49,709 bases of DNA. Source: Streptomyces olivoverticillatus (GTDB taxonomy: Bacteria > Actinomycetota > Actinomycetes > Streptomycetales > Streptomycetaceae). The notes under the pieces are model-generated. The model made no database searches. It saw nothing but the letters and a program-made list of their open reading frames with translations, and was not told where the DNA came from. Numbering within the stretch: position 1 is the stretch's first letter; each line of letters starts with the position of its first letter. This document shows, piece after piece, positions 23,673 to 32,658 of the stretch. The translations under genes and the position numbers were made by a program. The stretch spans positions 1-49,709 of the forward strand of contig NZ_JACHJH010000011.1 in assembly GCF_014203555.1 (NCBI RefSeq), written 5' to 3'.

Positions 23673-25421
23673 ATGCGCGACAACCTGGTGGACCGGCTCC
23701 TGCAGCACGCACGGACGGTACCGGAGAAGGACGCGACCGTCTTTGTGCGGATGCGCGGCGCCGAGCAGCTGGCGGAGCGGGTGAGCTACGCCGAACTGGA
23801 CCGCGAGGCACGGGCCATCGCCGGCTGGCTGCGCACCCACTGCGAGGTGGGCGACCGGGTACTGCTGCTCTACCCCAACGGGCTGGACTTCGTACGGGCC
23901 TTCGTCGGCTGCCTGTACGCCGGGGTCATCGCGGTGCCCGCTCCCGTGCCGGACAACAACGGCAGACGCGGCTCCCGCACCGCCGCCATCGCCACCAACG
24001 CCCAGGTCCGGCTGGTGCTCACCGACTCGGGCCACCTGGAATCGGTGACCGAGGCCGTCCAGCAGTCCGGGCTGGAGGACCTGCCGTGCGTCGCCACCGA
24101 CGCCACCGAGTTCGGCGAGAACCCGGACTGGACCGCCCCGGAGATCCACGACGACACGGTGGCCTTCCTCCAGTACACCTCGGGCTCGACCAGCGACCCC
24201 AAGGGCGTCATCGTCCCGCACCGCGCACTGACCGCCAACCTCCGCTACATCGCGGGCGCCTTCGGCCTGGACTCCGAGACCGCGTCCTGCAGCTGGCTGC
24301 CGCTCTACCACGACATGGGCCTCATCGGCATGCTGCTGACGCCGCTCCTGCTCGGCGGCACGGCGGTGCTGATGGCCCCCGGGGACTTCCTGCGGCGCCC
24401 GCACGCCTGGCTGCGGCTGTTCCACGACTACCGCGGCACCTTCACGGCGGCACCCAACTTCGCCTACGACCTGTGCGCGCAGCGGGTGTCCGAGAAGCAG
24501 CTCGCCCAACTGGATCTGTCCACGCTGCAGGCCGCGGTCAACGGCGCGGAGCCGGTCATCGCCGCCACCGTGGACCGCTTCAACAAGCACTTCGCCCCCG
24601 CAGGCCTGCGGCCGGACGCCGTCAAGCCCAGCTACGGAATGGCCGAGGCCACGCTCCTCGTCACCGGCACCCCGCACGGCCGCGACCAGCTCATCACCAG
24701 GATCGACGGCGCCGAGCTGGAGCGCAACGCCTTCACCCGGCAGCCCGAGACGGGCGACGGCCCGCTGATGGTGAGCAGCGGCCCCGTCGACCGGCTCGAG
24801 ATACGCATCGTGGACCCGCAGACCGGCGTCACCCAGCCCGACGGCCGGGTCGGCGAGGTCTGGCTGCGCGGCGAAAGCCTCGCGGTCGGCTACTGGAACA
24901 ACGAGGCCGAGACCGAGCGGGCCTTCCAGGCCACCACCGCCGAAGGCGAGACGGGCTTCCTGCGCACCGGCGACCTCGGCGTGCTGGACGACGGCGAGCT
25001 CTACATCACCGGTCGCAGCAAGGACGTCCTCATCGTCCACGGGCGCAACCTCTACCCGCACGACATCGAGCGCGAGACCTCCGGCCTCCACCCCGCCCTC
25101 CAGGGCCTCCAGGGCAGCGCCTGCTCGGTGCCCGCCGACCAGGAGGAGATCGTGGTCATGCACGAGCTCAGCCCCGTCGAGAGCGCCGGACTCGACCTCG
25201 ACGAGCTGGCCCGCGGCATCCGGGAACAGCTCGCGGAGTCCCTCGGCATCCGGCTGCCCAGCGTGGTGCTGCTGCGCCCCGGGCACATCCGCAGGACCAC
25301 CAGCGGCAAGGTCCAGCGCGCGCTGATGCGGGAGCTGTTCATGACCGGCGGCCTGAAGCCCGTCCACGAGGACCTCAGCCCCGAGGTCAGCCGACGCTAC
25401 CGGGCGGGCGCCGCGGCATGA
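23673..25421 (+). CDS. Fatty acyl-AMP ligase (FAAL)
   Basis: 582 residues. The ANL fold has the acyl-activating motif LQYTSGSTSDPKGVIV, the FAAL landmark SWLPLYHDMGLIG, PSYGMAEATL, FLRTGDLG and the C-terminal TTSGKVQRALMR with Lys. FAALs make acyl-AMP and pass the chain to an ACP rather than to CoA; the dedicated ACP lies downstream in the same operon (28980). The start ATG has GGGA upstream. The stop overlaps the first dehydrogenase gene (ATGA). The ligase supplies the lipid tail of the peptide; chain length cannot be predicted. Confidence 0.94.
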   Translation: MRDNLVDRLLQHARTVPEKDATVFVRMRGAEQLAERVSYAELDREARAIAGWLRTHCEVGDRVLLLYPNGLDFVRAFVGCLYAGVIAVPAPVPDNNGRRGSRTAAIATNAQVRLVLTDSGHLESVTEAVQQSGLEDLPCVATDATEFGENPDWTAPEIHDDTVAFLQYTSGSTSDPKGVIVPHRALTANLRYIAGAFGLDSETASCSWLPLYHDMGLIGMLLTPLLLGGTAVLMAPGDFLRRPHAWLRLFHDYRGTFTAAPNFAYDLCAQRVSEKQLAQLDLSTLQAAVNGAEPVIAATVDRFNKHFAPAGLRPDAVKPSYGMAEATLLVTGTPHGRDQLITRIDGAELERNAFTRQPETGDGPLMVSSGPVDRLEIRIVDPQTGVTQPDGRVGEVWLRGESLAVGYWNNEAETERAFQATTAEGETGFLRTGDLGVLDDGELYITGRSKDVLIVHGRNLYPHDIERETSGLHPALQGLQGSACSVPADQEEIVVMHELSPVESAGLDLDELARGIREQLAESLGIRLPSVVLLRPGHIRRTTSGKVQRALMRELFMTGGLKPVHEDLSPEVSRRYRAGAAA

Positions 25422-27190
25422 GTCATCTCGCGTACGCCGCCGCGGCGGAGTTCGACCGCCTCCTGGGCGATCCCCGGGACACCGGGCGCCTCTTCTCCCA
25501 CGCCCGCTCCCTCGCCCTGGACGAGCGGGAGGAATTCCCGCTGGAGATCTGCCGGGAGCTGGACCTGCTCGGCCTCCCCGCGCACTACGTGCCCGTCGCC
25601 CACGGCGGAGCGCTGCGCAACTTCGGGGACACCCTGCAGATCGTGCGCACCATCGCCCGCCGCGACCTGACCGTCGCCATCGCGCACGGCAAGACCTTCC
25701 TCGGCGCGGCGTCGGTGTGGGTCGGCGGCGATCCGCGGCAGGCCCGGGAGCTCGGCGCCGAGGTGGCCCGGGGGACGGCCGTGTCCTGGGGACTGACCGA
25801 ACGGGAGCACGGGAGCGATCTGCTCGCCGGTGACGTCAGCGCCGAGCGCACCGCCGGCGGATACCGGGTGTCCGGCGAGAAGTGGCTGATCAACAACGCC
25901 ACCCGGGGCGACCTGGTGTGCGTACTGGCCCGCACCGCGCCCGAGGGCGGCTCGCGCGGATTCAGCGTGCTGCTGATCGACAAGCGGCGGCTGGACCCCA
26001 CGAGCTTCAGGACGCTCCCGGCGGCGCGGCTGCACGGCATCCGCGGCGCCGACATCAGCGGAGTGGCGTTCTCCGACGCCGCCGTGGACCACTCCGCGCT
26101 GATCGGCGCGGAAGGCGACGGCCTGGAGATCGTGCTGAAGAGCCTCCAGCTGACCCGGACGCTGTGCGCCGGGCTGTCGCTGGGCGCGGCCGACCAGGCA
26201 CTCGACATGGCGACGGCGTACGCGCTCGCCCGGCACAACCACGGCAAGCCGCTGATCGAGCTTCCCCAGTCGCGGCGGCTGCTCGCCCGCTCCTACGCCG
26301 ACCTGCTGACCGCCGAGGCCCTCACCCTGTTCGCGTCGCGAGCCCTGCACGCGCTCCCCGGCGAGTTGTCGATCACCTCCGCGGTGACCAAGTACCTGGT
26401 CCCCACACTGGTGGACCAGGCCCTCGCCAGGCTGTCCCGGCTGGTGGGCACCCGCTCCCTGCTCCGCGGGGACACCTTCGAGCACGGCCGGTTCCAGAAG
26501 GTACTGCGCGACCACCGGATCGTCGGCATCTTCGACGGCAGTTCGGTGATCAACCTCAACTCGCTGATCAACCAGTTCCCGCTCATCGCCCGCGCGCACC
26601 GGCGCGGCCCGGCGGACGAGGCCGGGCTGCGCACCGCGAGTACGTTCACCGAAGCCCTGCCCGACCTGGACCCGGCAGCCCTGGAGCTGCTGCCCCGCCG
26701 GAGCAGCGGCCTGCTGCACGCGGTACCGGCCGCCGCCCGGGAACTGCGGTCGCTTGCCGACGCGGGCGCCGTGCCCCACTCCCTGGCCGCGCACGCCGCC
26801 GAATTCGCCGAGGTGCTGGAAGAGGTAACCGAACGGATCGGCCGGCACAAGCCGACCCCCGTGGCGGCACCCGCCCACGCCTTCAAGCTGGCCGAGGACT
26901 ACGCCCGCTGCTTCGCGGCGGCGGCCGCCCTCCAGCTCTGGCTCCGCAACCGGTCGGCCGTCGACGCCGAGGCCACCCACGGACTGTGGGAATCGGGCCT
27001 GTGGCTGGAGTGCTGCCTGGTCACCCTGGTGGGTCGGCTCCGCCCCGTGCGCACCGAGCACCTCGTCGCCGAGGGCGGCCGGGACCCCGAAGAGGCCGTC
27101 GACCGGCTGGTGGAGCCGCTCGTCGCCCAGCACACCTCCGGACAGCTGCCCTCATTGCTGCCCTATTCACGGCTAGGGACCCCCGCATGA
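25418..27190 (+). CDS. Acyl-CoA dehydrogenase-like flavoprotein 1 (catalytic Asp)
   Basis: 590 residues, about 200 longer than ordinary acyl-CoA dehydrogenases, with a C-terminal helical extension. FAD-binding landmarks: WGLTEREHGSDL and YRVSGEKWLINNA. At the position of the catalytic Glu (YEG in medium-chain enzymes) it has FDGSSVIN, Asp373. It overlaps the ligase gene upstream and the second dehydrogenase downstream by four bases each. Paired enzymes of this kind next to a FAAL and ACP are known in the ramoplanin and enduracidin clusters, where they are assigned to the 2,4-dienoyl tail. I infer an ACP-bound acyl substrate and one or two double bonds. Confidence 0.9.
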   Translation: MSHLAYAAAAEFDRLLGDPRDTGRLFSHARSLALDEREEFPLEICRELDLLGLPAHYVPVAHGGALRNFGDTLQIVRTIARRDLTVAIAHGKTFLGAASVWVGGDPRQARELGAEVARGTAVSWGLTEREHGSDLLAGDVSAERTAGGYRVSGEKWLINNATRGDLVCVLARTAPEGGSRGFSVLLIDKRRLDPTSFRTLPAARLHGIRGADISGVAFSDAAVDHSALIGAEGDGLEIVLKSLQLTRTLCAGLSLGAADQALDMATAYALARHNHGKPLIELPQSRRLLARSYADLLTAEALTLFASRALHALPGELSITSAVTKYLVPTLVDQALARLSRLVGTRSLLRGDTFEHGRFQKVLRDHRIVGIFDGSSVINLNSLINQFPLIARAHRRGPADEAGLRTASTFTEALPDLDPAALELLPRRSSGLLHAVPAAARELRSLADAGAVPHSLAAHAAEFAEVLEEVTERIGRHKPTPVAAPAHAFKLAEDYARCFAAAAALQLWLRNRSAVDAEATHGLWESGLWLECCLVTLVGRLRPVRTEHLVAEGGRDPEEAVDRLVEPLVAQHTSGQLPSLLPYSRLGTPA

Positions 27191-28929
27191 CCGTCACCGA
27201 AAACCTGTCCCGGCAGCCGGCCGAACGTCGCGGTCCGCTCGCCGACCTGGACACCCCGGACACCCTGGAAGCGCTCTTCGGCGACCCGGACGACCTCGCG
27301 AATCCGGTGGGTCACCAGGCGTTCGTCGACGCGGACGAACGCGGGGACTTCCTGCCGGCCGGCAGGAAGGTGCTGGAGGCCTACGGCATCGGCGCGGAAT
27401 TCGTGCCCCGGGCACTGGGCGGCCGGCTCGGCCAGGCCGACGACCTCGCCCGGGTGCTGCGCACCGTCTTCCGTCACGACGGTGCGCTGGGCCTGGGGCA
27501 CGGCGCGATCAACCTCATCGCCTCGTCCACCGTCTGGGCGGCCGGCGGCGCGGACCAGCAGCGCTGGCTGGCCTCCGTGCTGCTGGACAACCGCCCGACC
27601 GCCGGCGCGATCACCGAACTCGCCTACGGCGACGACCTGGCCCGTACCCGGCTGCGGGCCACGGAGCGGGACGGCGACATCGTGCTCGACGGCCGCAAAG
27701 AGGTGATCAACAACGTCGCGCGGGCTCACGCCATCACCGTGCTGGCCAGGACCAGCGAGGAGCCGGGCAGCCGCAGCCACACGCTGTTCCTGGTGGACCC
27801 GGCGACCGTGCCGCGCGACCGCCTGCGCTTCCTGCCGAGGTACCACACCTCGGGGATGCGGGGGACCCACCTGGGCGGGGTGGAGTTCCTGGACTGCCCG
27901 CTGCCCGTCTCAGCGGCGATCGGCGAGTACGGCGACGCCATGGAGACCATCCTGCGGTGCTTCCAGGTCACCAAATCGGTGGCGAGCGGGGCGACCCTCG
28001 GCCTGCTCGACACCATGCTGCGGACCGTGACCGGCTTCGGAGTACAGCGCAGGCTGTACGGCCGGACCGTGGCCGAACTCCCGCATGCGGAGGCGGAACT
28101 GGCGGGCGCCTTCACCGACCTGCTCATCTGTGACGCCATGACGACCACGGCGTGCCGGGCGCTGCACGTGCTGCCCCGCCAGACCAGCGTGTACGCGGCG
28201 GCCACGAAGTACCTGGTCCCCGAGATCGAACAAGGTGCGGCCGACCGGCTCGCGGTGCTGCTCGGCGCCCGCTCCTTCCTCCGCGAGGGGCCGCACGGGG
28301 CGTTCCAGAAGCACTTCCGGGACCTTCCCGTGGCGGCCCTGGCGCACTCCGGTGCCACCGTCTGCCTGGCCACGATCATCCCGCAGCTGCCGCGGCTGGC
28401 ACGGAAGAGCTGGTTCGTCTCCTCCGCACCGGACCCGGCCCTCTTCCGGCTGGGCCAGACCCTCCCGGACCTGGACTTCGGGCGGCTGCAGGCCAACGCG
28501 GGCCCCGACGACCAGGTCATGGCGACCCTGCTGGACGTCGGACAGGAGGTCCAAAGCGATCCGGTGCTGCGGGAGCTGTGCGAACGGCTCGTCGGCGAGC
28601 TGCGTGCCCTGACGGTCGGCTGGCGCGGCCTGTCCCCGCGCAACCGCACGCCCTTCGCGGGCCCGGTCGGCTTCGAACTGGCGGAACGCTACGCCGTCGT
28701 GCTCGCGGCAGCCGCCTGCCTGGGCATGTGGTGGCACAACCAGGACCACCCCAACCCGTTCATGCGGGACACGGCGTGGCTGATCAGCGCCCTGGACCGA
28801 CTGACGACCCGGCTCGGGTACGACCCACTGCCCGGCGCCGGGGACGCCGCCCGGCACGTCTTCACCGAACTGCTCACCCGGCACGCGGAGCACCGGGCAT
28901 TCGATCTGGTCGGCCGCCGCCTCTTCTGA
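27187..28929 (+). CDS. Acyl-CoA dehydrogenase-like flavoprotein 2 (catalytic carboxylate missing)
   Basis: 580 residues and a distant paralogue of the preceding protein over its full length (GAITELAYGDDLARTRL, LDGRKEVINNVAR, KYLVPEIEQGAADRL). Where protein 1 has FDGSSV this one has HSGATV: Ser388 stands at the catalytic-base position. It may be the non-catalytic half of a heteromer, as in some mycobacterial FadE pairs, or use another base. ATGA overlap with the upstream gene means the two are made in equal amounts. The ACP gene follows after 50 bases. Confidence 0.88.
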   Translation: MTVTENLSRQPAERRGPLADLDTPDTLEALFGDPDDLANPVGHQAFVDADERGDFLPAGRKVLEAYGIGAEFVPRALGGRLGQADDLARVLRTVFRHDGALGLGHGAINLIASSTVWAAGGADQQRWLASVLLDNRPTAGAITELAYGDDLARTRLRATERDGDIVLDGRKEVINNVARAHAITVLARTSEEPGSRSHTLFLVDPATVPRDRLRFLPRYHTSGMRGTHLGGVEFLDCPLPVSAAIGEYGDAMETILRCFQVTKSVASGATLGLLDTMLRTVTGFGVQRRLYGRTVAELPHAEAELAGAFTDLLICDAMTTTACRALHVLPRQTSVYAAATKYLVPEIEQGAADRLAVLLGARSFLREGPHGAFQKHFRDLPVAALAHSGATVCLATIIPQLPRLARKSWFVSSAPDPALFRLGQTLPDLDFGRLQANAGPDDQVMATLLDVGQEVQSDPVLRELCERLVGELRALTVGWRGLSPRNRTPFAGPVGFELAERYAVVLAAAACLGMWWHNQDHPNPFMRDTAWLISALDRLTTRLGYDPLPGAGDAARHVFTELLTRHAEHRAFDLVGRRLF

Positions 28930-28979
28930 GCCACCGCAGCCCCCGGCCCCAACACGCCAACCCCGAAAGGAATGTGGAC

Positions 28980-29264
28980 ATGACGACGTCCGCTCCGGAA
29001 TCCACCGCACAGGTTGTCTCCTCCGAGGAGATCCGCGACATGCTGCTCAACCTCGTGGCTTCCTACCTCGAACAGCCGGTGACCGACATCAGGTCCGATG
29101 TCAAACTCCTCGACTACGGACTCGACTCCATCTTCGCGCTGACCCTCTGCGGCGATGTGGAGGACGAGTACGGCATCGAGGTCAAGTCCACGCTCGCCTG
29201 GGACTATCCGACGATCGATGCGATCACCGGTTTCCTGCACGAAGCCCTCAGCGAAAGGGTGTGA
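28980..29264 (+). CDS. Acyl carrier protein for the lipid tail
   Basis: 94 residues from ATG 28980 (GAAAGGA upstream). The phosphopantetheine site is GLDSIFAL with Ser50. Acidic helix II and a total length near 90 are typical of discrete ACPs. It is expected to receive the acyl group from the FAAL, carry it through desaturation, and donate it to the free C domain. Confidence 0.93.
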   Translation: MTTSAPESTAQVVSSEEIRDMLLNLVASYLEQPVTDIRSDVKLLDYGLDSIFALTLCGDVEDEYGIEVKSTLAWDYPTIDAITGFLHEALSERV

Positions 29265-29412
29265 CCGTCCTGCATTCCCGTCAACCGGCGTCGGTGTCCG
29301 GGCACATCGGCAACGGCATCGGCTCCTGACCGCGGTGCGGGAAGGGGCCGGGCCGTGCCCCCGGGCGCTGCCGGTGGACTCTTCCCGCACCCGATTCCGG
29401 ACGGAGCGTATC

Positions 29413-30414
29413 GTGACCCCACGTCTCAACTCATCGCCGTCGCAGTGTGCACCTGCCCTTTTGGGGGTCGGCACGCACCGGCCGCACCGCATCGTCGACA
29501 ACGACGAGATATGCCAGTACATCGAATCGTCGGACGAATGGATCCGCTCCCGCACCGGCATCGTCACCAGGCGCTGGGCGGCCCCTGACGAATCGATCGC
29601 CGAGATGGCGTCGCTCGCGGCGGAGAAAGCCCTCGCAGCCGCCGGAGTTCAAGCGGACGCAATCGACTGCGTCATTGTCGCGACCTTCACCCATCTGAAA
29701 CAGACGCCCGCCGTCGCGGCAGAGGTCTCGCACCGCATCGGTGCCGTCGAGGCGGCCGCCTTCGACATCTCCGCGGGGTGCGCGGGGTTCGTCCACGGCC
29801 TCGCCCTGGCCGCGGACACGGTCCGCAGCCGGGGGCGGCATGTCCTGGTGATCGGCGCCGAGCGGATGACGGACCTGCTCGACCTCGAGGACAGGTCCAC
29901 CGCCTTCATCTTCGGCGACGGCGCGGGCGCTGTGGTTCTCGGCCCCGCGGCCACGCCCGGCATCGCGCCCGTGGTGTGGGGGGCCGACGGCTCCCAGACC
30001 GACGCGATCTCCCAGACCGTCTCCTGGGGAGAACTGCGGGACGCCCCCAATCAGCGATGGCCCGCGCTGCGACAGGACGGCCAGAAGGTTTTCCGGTGGG
30101 CCGTCTACGAAATGGCGAAGGTCGCCCAAGAGGCATTGGACGTCGCGGGAGTTGAGGCGGGTGACCTCGACGCCTTCATTCCGCACCAGGCCAATGTGCG
30201 GATCATCGACGCCTTGGCGAGAGGCATCCGATTGCCCGAACACGTCGTGGTCGCCCGGGACATCGTCACCACCGGCAATACGTCGGGAGCATCGATTCCG
30301 CTGGCCATGGAAGCGCTCTTGAGTGCCGGCGAGGTCCGTTCGGGCGGGCTGGCGCTTCTCCTGGGCTATGGGGCGGGCCTTTCCTATGCCGCGACGGTGG
30401 TCGCGTTGCCGTAA
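29413..30414 (+). CDS. Beta-ketoacyl-ACP synthase III (FabH-like)
   Basis: 333 residues from GTG 29413 (GGAG upstream). The full Cys-His-Asn triad is present: Cys123 in ISAGCAGF, His258 in IPHQAN and Asn289 in TGNTSGAS. Normal FabH condenses a starter acyl-CoA with malonyl-ACP, so it may start or prime the special fatty acid. Some KAS III relatives in antibiotic clusters instead act as acyltransferases, which the sequence does not exclude because the triad is the same. It sits 148 bases after the ACP gene, at the end of the lipid operon. Confidence 0.92.
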   Translation: MTPRLNSSPSQCAPALLGVGTHRPHRIVDNDEICQYIESSDEWIRSRTGIVTRRWAAPDESIAEMASLAAEKALAAAGVQADAIDCVIVATFTHLKQTPAVAAEVSHRIGAVEAAAFDISAGCAGFVHGLALAADTVRSRGRHVLVIGAERMTDLLDLEDRSTAFIFGDGAGAVVLGPAATPGIAPVVWGADGSQTDAISQTVSWGELRDAPNQRWPALRQDGQKVFRWAVYEMAKVAQEALDVAGVEAGDLDAFIPHQANVRIIDALARGIRLPEHVVVARDIVTTGNTSGASIPLAMEALLSAGEVRSGGLALLLGYGAGLSYAATVVALP

Positions 30415-30428
30415 CCCCTCGATAGGTG

Positions 30429-30451
30429 GGTTATCCCTACCCCCGGCTCGT
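30429..30451 (+). promoter_or_regulatory. Second copy of the response-regulator box
   Basis: GGTTATCCCTACCCCC, two bases, CTCGT: identical to 10392-10414 except at the two middle bases. It lies 98 bases before the proposed start of the second DUF4097 gene and 14 bases after the KAS III stop. Confidence 0.65.
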
Positions 30452-30549
30452 GGGTTGCCAGCGTGGCCCACCCCGACGATCACTGGCTAGCGTATGACCG
30501 GATGGTTACCAGCGGACAGCTGCCCTTCCTGAAGACGAGGAGTTCCCCC

Positions 30550-31305
30550 ATCAATACGTCACTTCGCCTCTCGCGCCGGTACATCGGAACAGGTTTGGCA
30601 GCACTCGCCATCACCGCCGCCCTCACGGGCTGCAACCCGACCAAGGCGATGAACGGCACCGATTTCTCCCAGACGAACCAGGTCGACGTGCAGCCCGGAA
30701 TGGTGCTGCGGGTGGACACGCCGGGTGTCGGCGTCACGTTGACCGCGGGCGGTGATTCGCGCGTGGAGGTCTCCGCGACGGGCAACTATTCCGACAAGGC
30801 ACCTCAGGTGTCGGCGACCAAGACGGGAGACACCGCCACGGTGACCGCGGGCTGTTCCGGCTCGTGCGACCTGCAACTGCACATCACGGTCCCGGCCACC
30901 ATGCAGGTGCAGGTGAAGAGCGGCAACTCCGAGATCGTCGCGGACGGGCTCGGAGGCAAGCTGGACCTGCGGACGGGCAACGGCGCCATCACCACCAGGC
31001 GCACCACCGGACCGCTGTCCCTGCACAGCGGGAACGGCCAGGTCAAGCTGACCGACTCCCGGTCCCCGCAAGCCGACGTCTCCACGACGGCCGGAGCGGT
31101 AGACGCCACCTTCGCGGCCGCCCCCACCAGCGTGAACATCAGCACCAAGAGCGGCGCCGTCGACCTCTCCGTACCCAAGGGAGCGGGCTACAGCATCGAT
31201 GCGCACAGCACCGGTTCCACGCCCGAGGTCGACCTGCCGAACGACCGCAACGCGGCACACTCCCTCACCGTAGCCACCGCGAACGGAGGCCTTCACATCC
31301 ACTGA
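30550..31305 (+). CDS. DUF4097-type lipoprotein (second paralogue)
   Basis: About 251 residues. A lipoprotein signal peptide (LRLSRRYIGTGLAALAITAA with lipobox LTGC) is followed by the same beta-repeat domain as the protein at 12487: LHSGNGQVKLTDSRSP, GAVDATFAAAPTSVNI, and a shared ending with DRNA and GGL. Proposed start ATC 30550 has GAGGAG just upstream and gives an ideal-length signal peptide; the in-frame ATG 30502 and GTG 30463 would add 16 or 29 residues before it. It should be a lipid-anchored surface protein. The shared upstream box suggests control by the 10510/11841 two-component system. Confidence 0.82.
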   Translation: MNTSLRLSRRYIGTGLAALAITAALTGCNPTKAMNGTDFSQTNQVDVQPGMVLRVDTPGVGVTLTAGGDSRVEVSATGNYSDKAPQVSATKTGDTATVTAGCSGSCDLQLHITVPATMQVQVKSGNSEIVADGLGGKLDLRTGNGAITTRRTTGPLSLHSGNGQVKLTDSRSPQADVSTTAGAVDATFAAAPTSVNISTKSGAVDLSVPKGAGYSIDAHSTGSTPEVDLPNDRNAAHSLTVATANGGLHIH

Positions 31306-31318
31306 GGGCCCTCCGCCT

Positions 31319-31353
31319 GCCGCTGTACGGCCACCCCCGGGCCGTACAGCGGC
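31319..31353. terminator. Bidirectional terminator between the second DUF4097 gene and the GT-like gene
   Basis: Perfect 14-bp inverted repeat (GCCGCTGTACGGCC and its complement, 7-base loop) between convergent genes. A natural right border of the biosynthetic cluster. Confidence 0.75.
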
Positions 31354-31389
31354 ATTGGTGTGTGCGGCACCCGCCACCCCCGCATCCGG

Positions 31390-32652
31390 TCACCGGGCCG
31401 CCGTGAGGATCGAGGCGATCACCGAGGGGGCGGGAGGGCCGTCGAGGACGCGGCGCAGTTCCGCCACCCCCTCGCGCCGCTGTTCCGGCGTGAGGAAGAG
31501 GTACCGCTCGATGCGTTCGTTGAACGTGCTGCGGAACCGCGCGTAGAGGCCGTCGTCCTGGAGGACCCGGCCGGCGACGGTCACGAGGGCCTCGGTCCCG
31601 GCGTAGTCGTCCTCGGGCACCGCGTGACCGGGCAGGACGTCCGCGAACCGGCCGGCCAGGTGCCCGAAGAGGGTGTTCGCGAGGTTCCGGATGGTGAACG
31701 TGTGCGCGTAGTGCTGTTCGGGGAGCGCCAAGTGCAACTGGCCGAGCAGCGTGGCCTCGTGGAGCGCCGACAGGCCGGGGGCGAGGAGGGAGTGCGGTGT
31801 CCTCGCCACCTGTCGCAGCAGCTCGCGCTGGGGCAGGAACCGGCGGTCGACCATTCGTCCGGATGCCCGGTCGGTGCCGCCGCGGTGTCCGGCGTACGGG
31901 CCGCCGCAGACCAGGACGCGGGTGAACCGCGGCCAGTCGGCGAGGAGATCCGGGATCCAGCGGTCGACGAGCCGGAGGTAGTCGTTGTTGGCCTCGAAGT
32001 CCAGGAGGAAGTTCTTGAAGCCGCCGGTGTTGATCAGCAGGTCGTAGTCGTGCCCGTCGATTGCCGGTTCGTCTTTGCCCGCCTCCCGCAGGCCTTCCAG
32101 GTCGACGAGCGGACCGGTCAGATGCATCGCGCGGTCCGCGCCGGCGGCGGTGAACTCGGCCATGCGCCGCGAGACGCCGGGGAAGTTCTGGACCACGCTG
32201 TGGTCGGCCAGCAGATGGGCGGCGAGGATGCGCTCGTGCGGCGAGAGGCAGGCCAAGTGACGGCGTGCCGCCGTGTAGGAGGTGCGGGGAACGGTCGCGC
32301 ACAGCTCGCGGATCCGCGCCAGGGAGTGGTGGTGCTGCCAGAAGCCGAACAGGCAATCCACCAGGACCGCCGGACGGCGCGCCACGACGGAGCGCAGGAC
32401 GAGGTCGGCGTCCATGACGGAGACGACGTGGTCGCTCTCCACCAGCAGCCGGTCGAGGAGCATGGCTCCGTTCCGGTGCGGCTCGGTGAGCTCGTGGATG
32501 CCGTCGAAGGCGGCGGCGTTGCGGCGGGCGAACTCCGCCGCGACACCGTCCCCCACGAACACCCGCTCGTGTCCGGGGAGCAGCCGGGAGACGGCGACGA
32601 GGACGGAGGCCGGGCCGAAGCCGCAGTTCTGGGCGCCCATGAGGATGCGCAT
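31390..32652 (-). CDS. Glycosyltransferase-like (GT-B fold) protein
   Basis: 420 residues. The N-terminus MRILMGAQNCGFGPASVLVAV and the later TRVLVCGGPYAG and SLLAPGLSALHEATLLGQL segments follow the GT-B pattern of two Rossmann halves with a donor-binding loop that ends in a conserved acidic residue. No named family is obvious, so the acceptor and sugar are unknown. It is cotranscribed with the alpha/beta hydrolase upstream on this strand (6-base gap). It lies beyond a bidirectional terminator, so its link to the lipopeptide is uncertain; glycosylation of the product is possible but unproven. Confidence 0.6.
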   Translation of the reverse strand: MRILMGAQNCGFGPASVLVAVSRLLPGHERVFVGDGVAAEFARRNAAAFDGIHELTEPHRNGAMLLDRLLVESDHVVSVMDADLVLRSVVARRPAVLVDCLFGFWQHHHSLARIRELCATVPRTSYTAARRHLACLSPHERILAAHLLADHSVVQNFPGVSRRMAEFTAAGADRAMHLTGPLVDLEGLREAGKDEPAIDGHDYDLLINTGGFKNFLLDFEANNDYLRLVDRWIPDLLADWPRFTRVLVCGGPYAGHRGGTDRASGRMVDRRFLPQRELLRQVARTPHSLLAPGLSALHEATLLGQLHLALPEQHYAHTFTIRNLANTLFGHLAGRFADVLPGHAVPEDDYAGTEALVTVAGRVLQDDGLYARFRSTFNERIERYLFLTPEQRREGVAELRRVLDGPPAPSVIASILTAAR

Positions 32653-32658
32653 GGCGCG

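Noticed and set aside
22253..27190. 1645-codon plus-strand frame reaching into the first dehydrogenase
   Set aside because: Only the part from ATG 25418 is real; the upstream part is out of frame with the C-domain and FAAL genes and has shadow composition.
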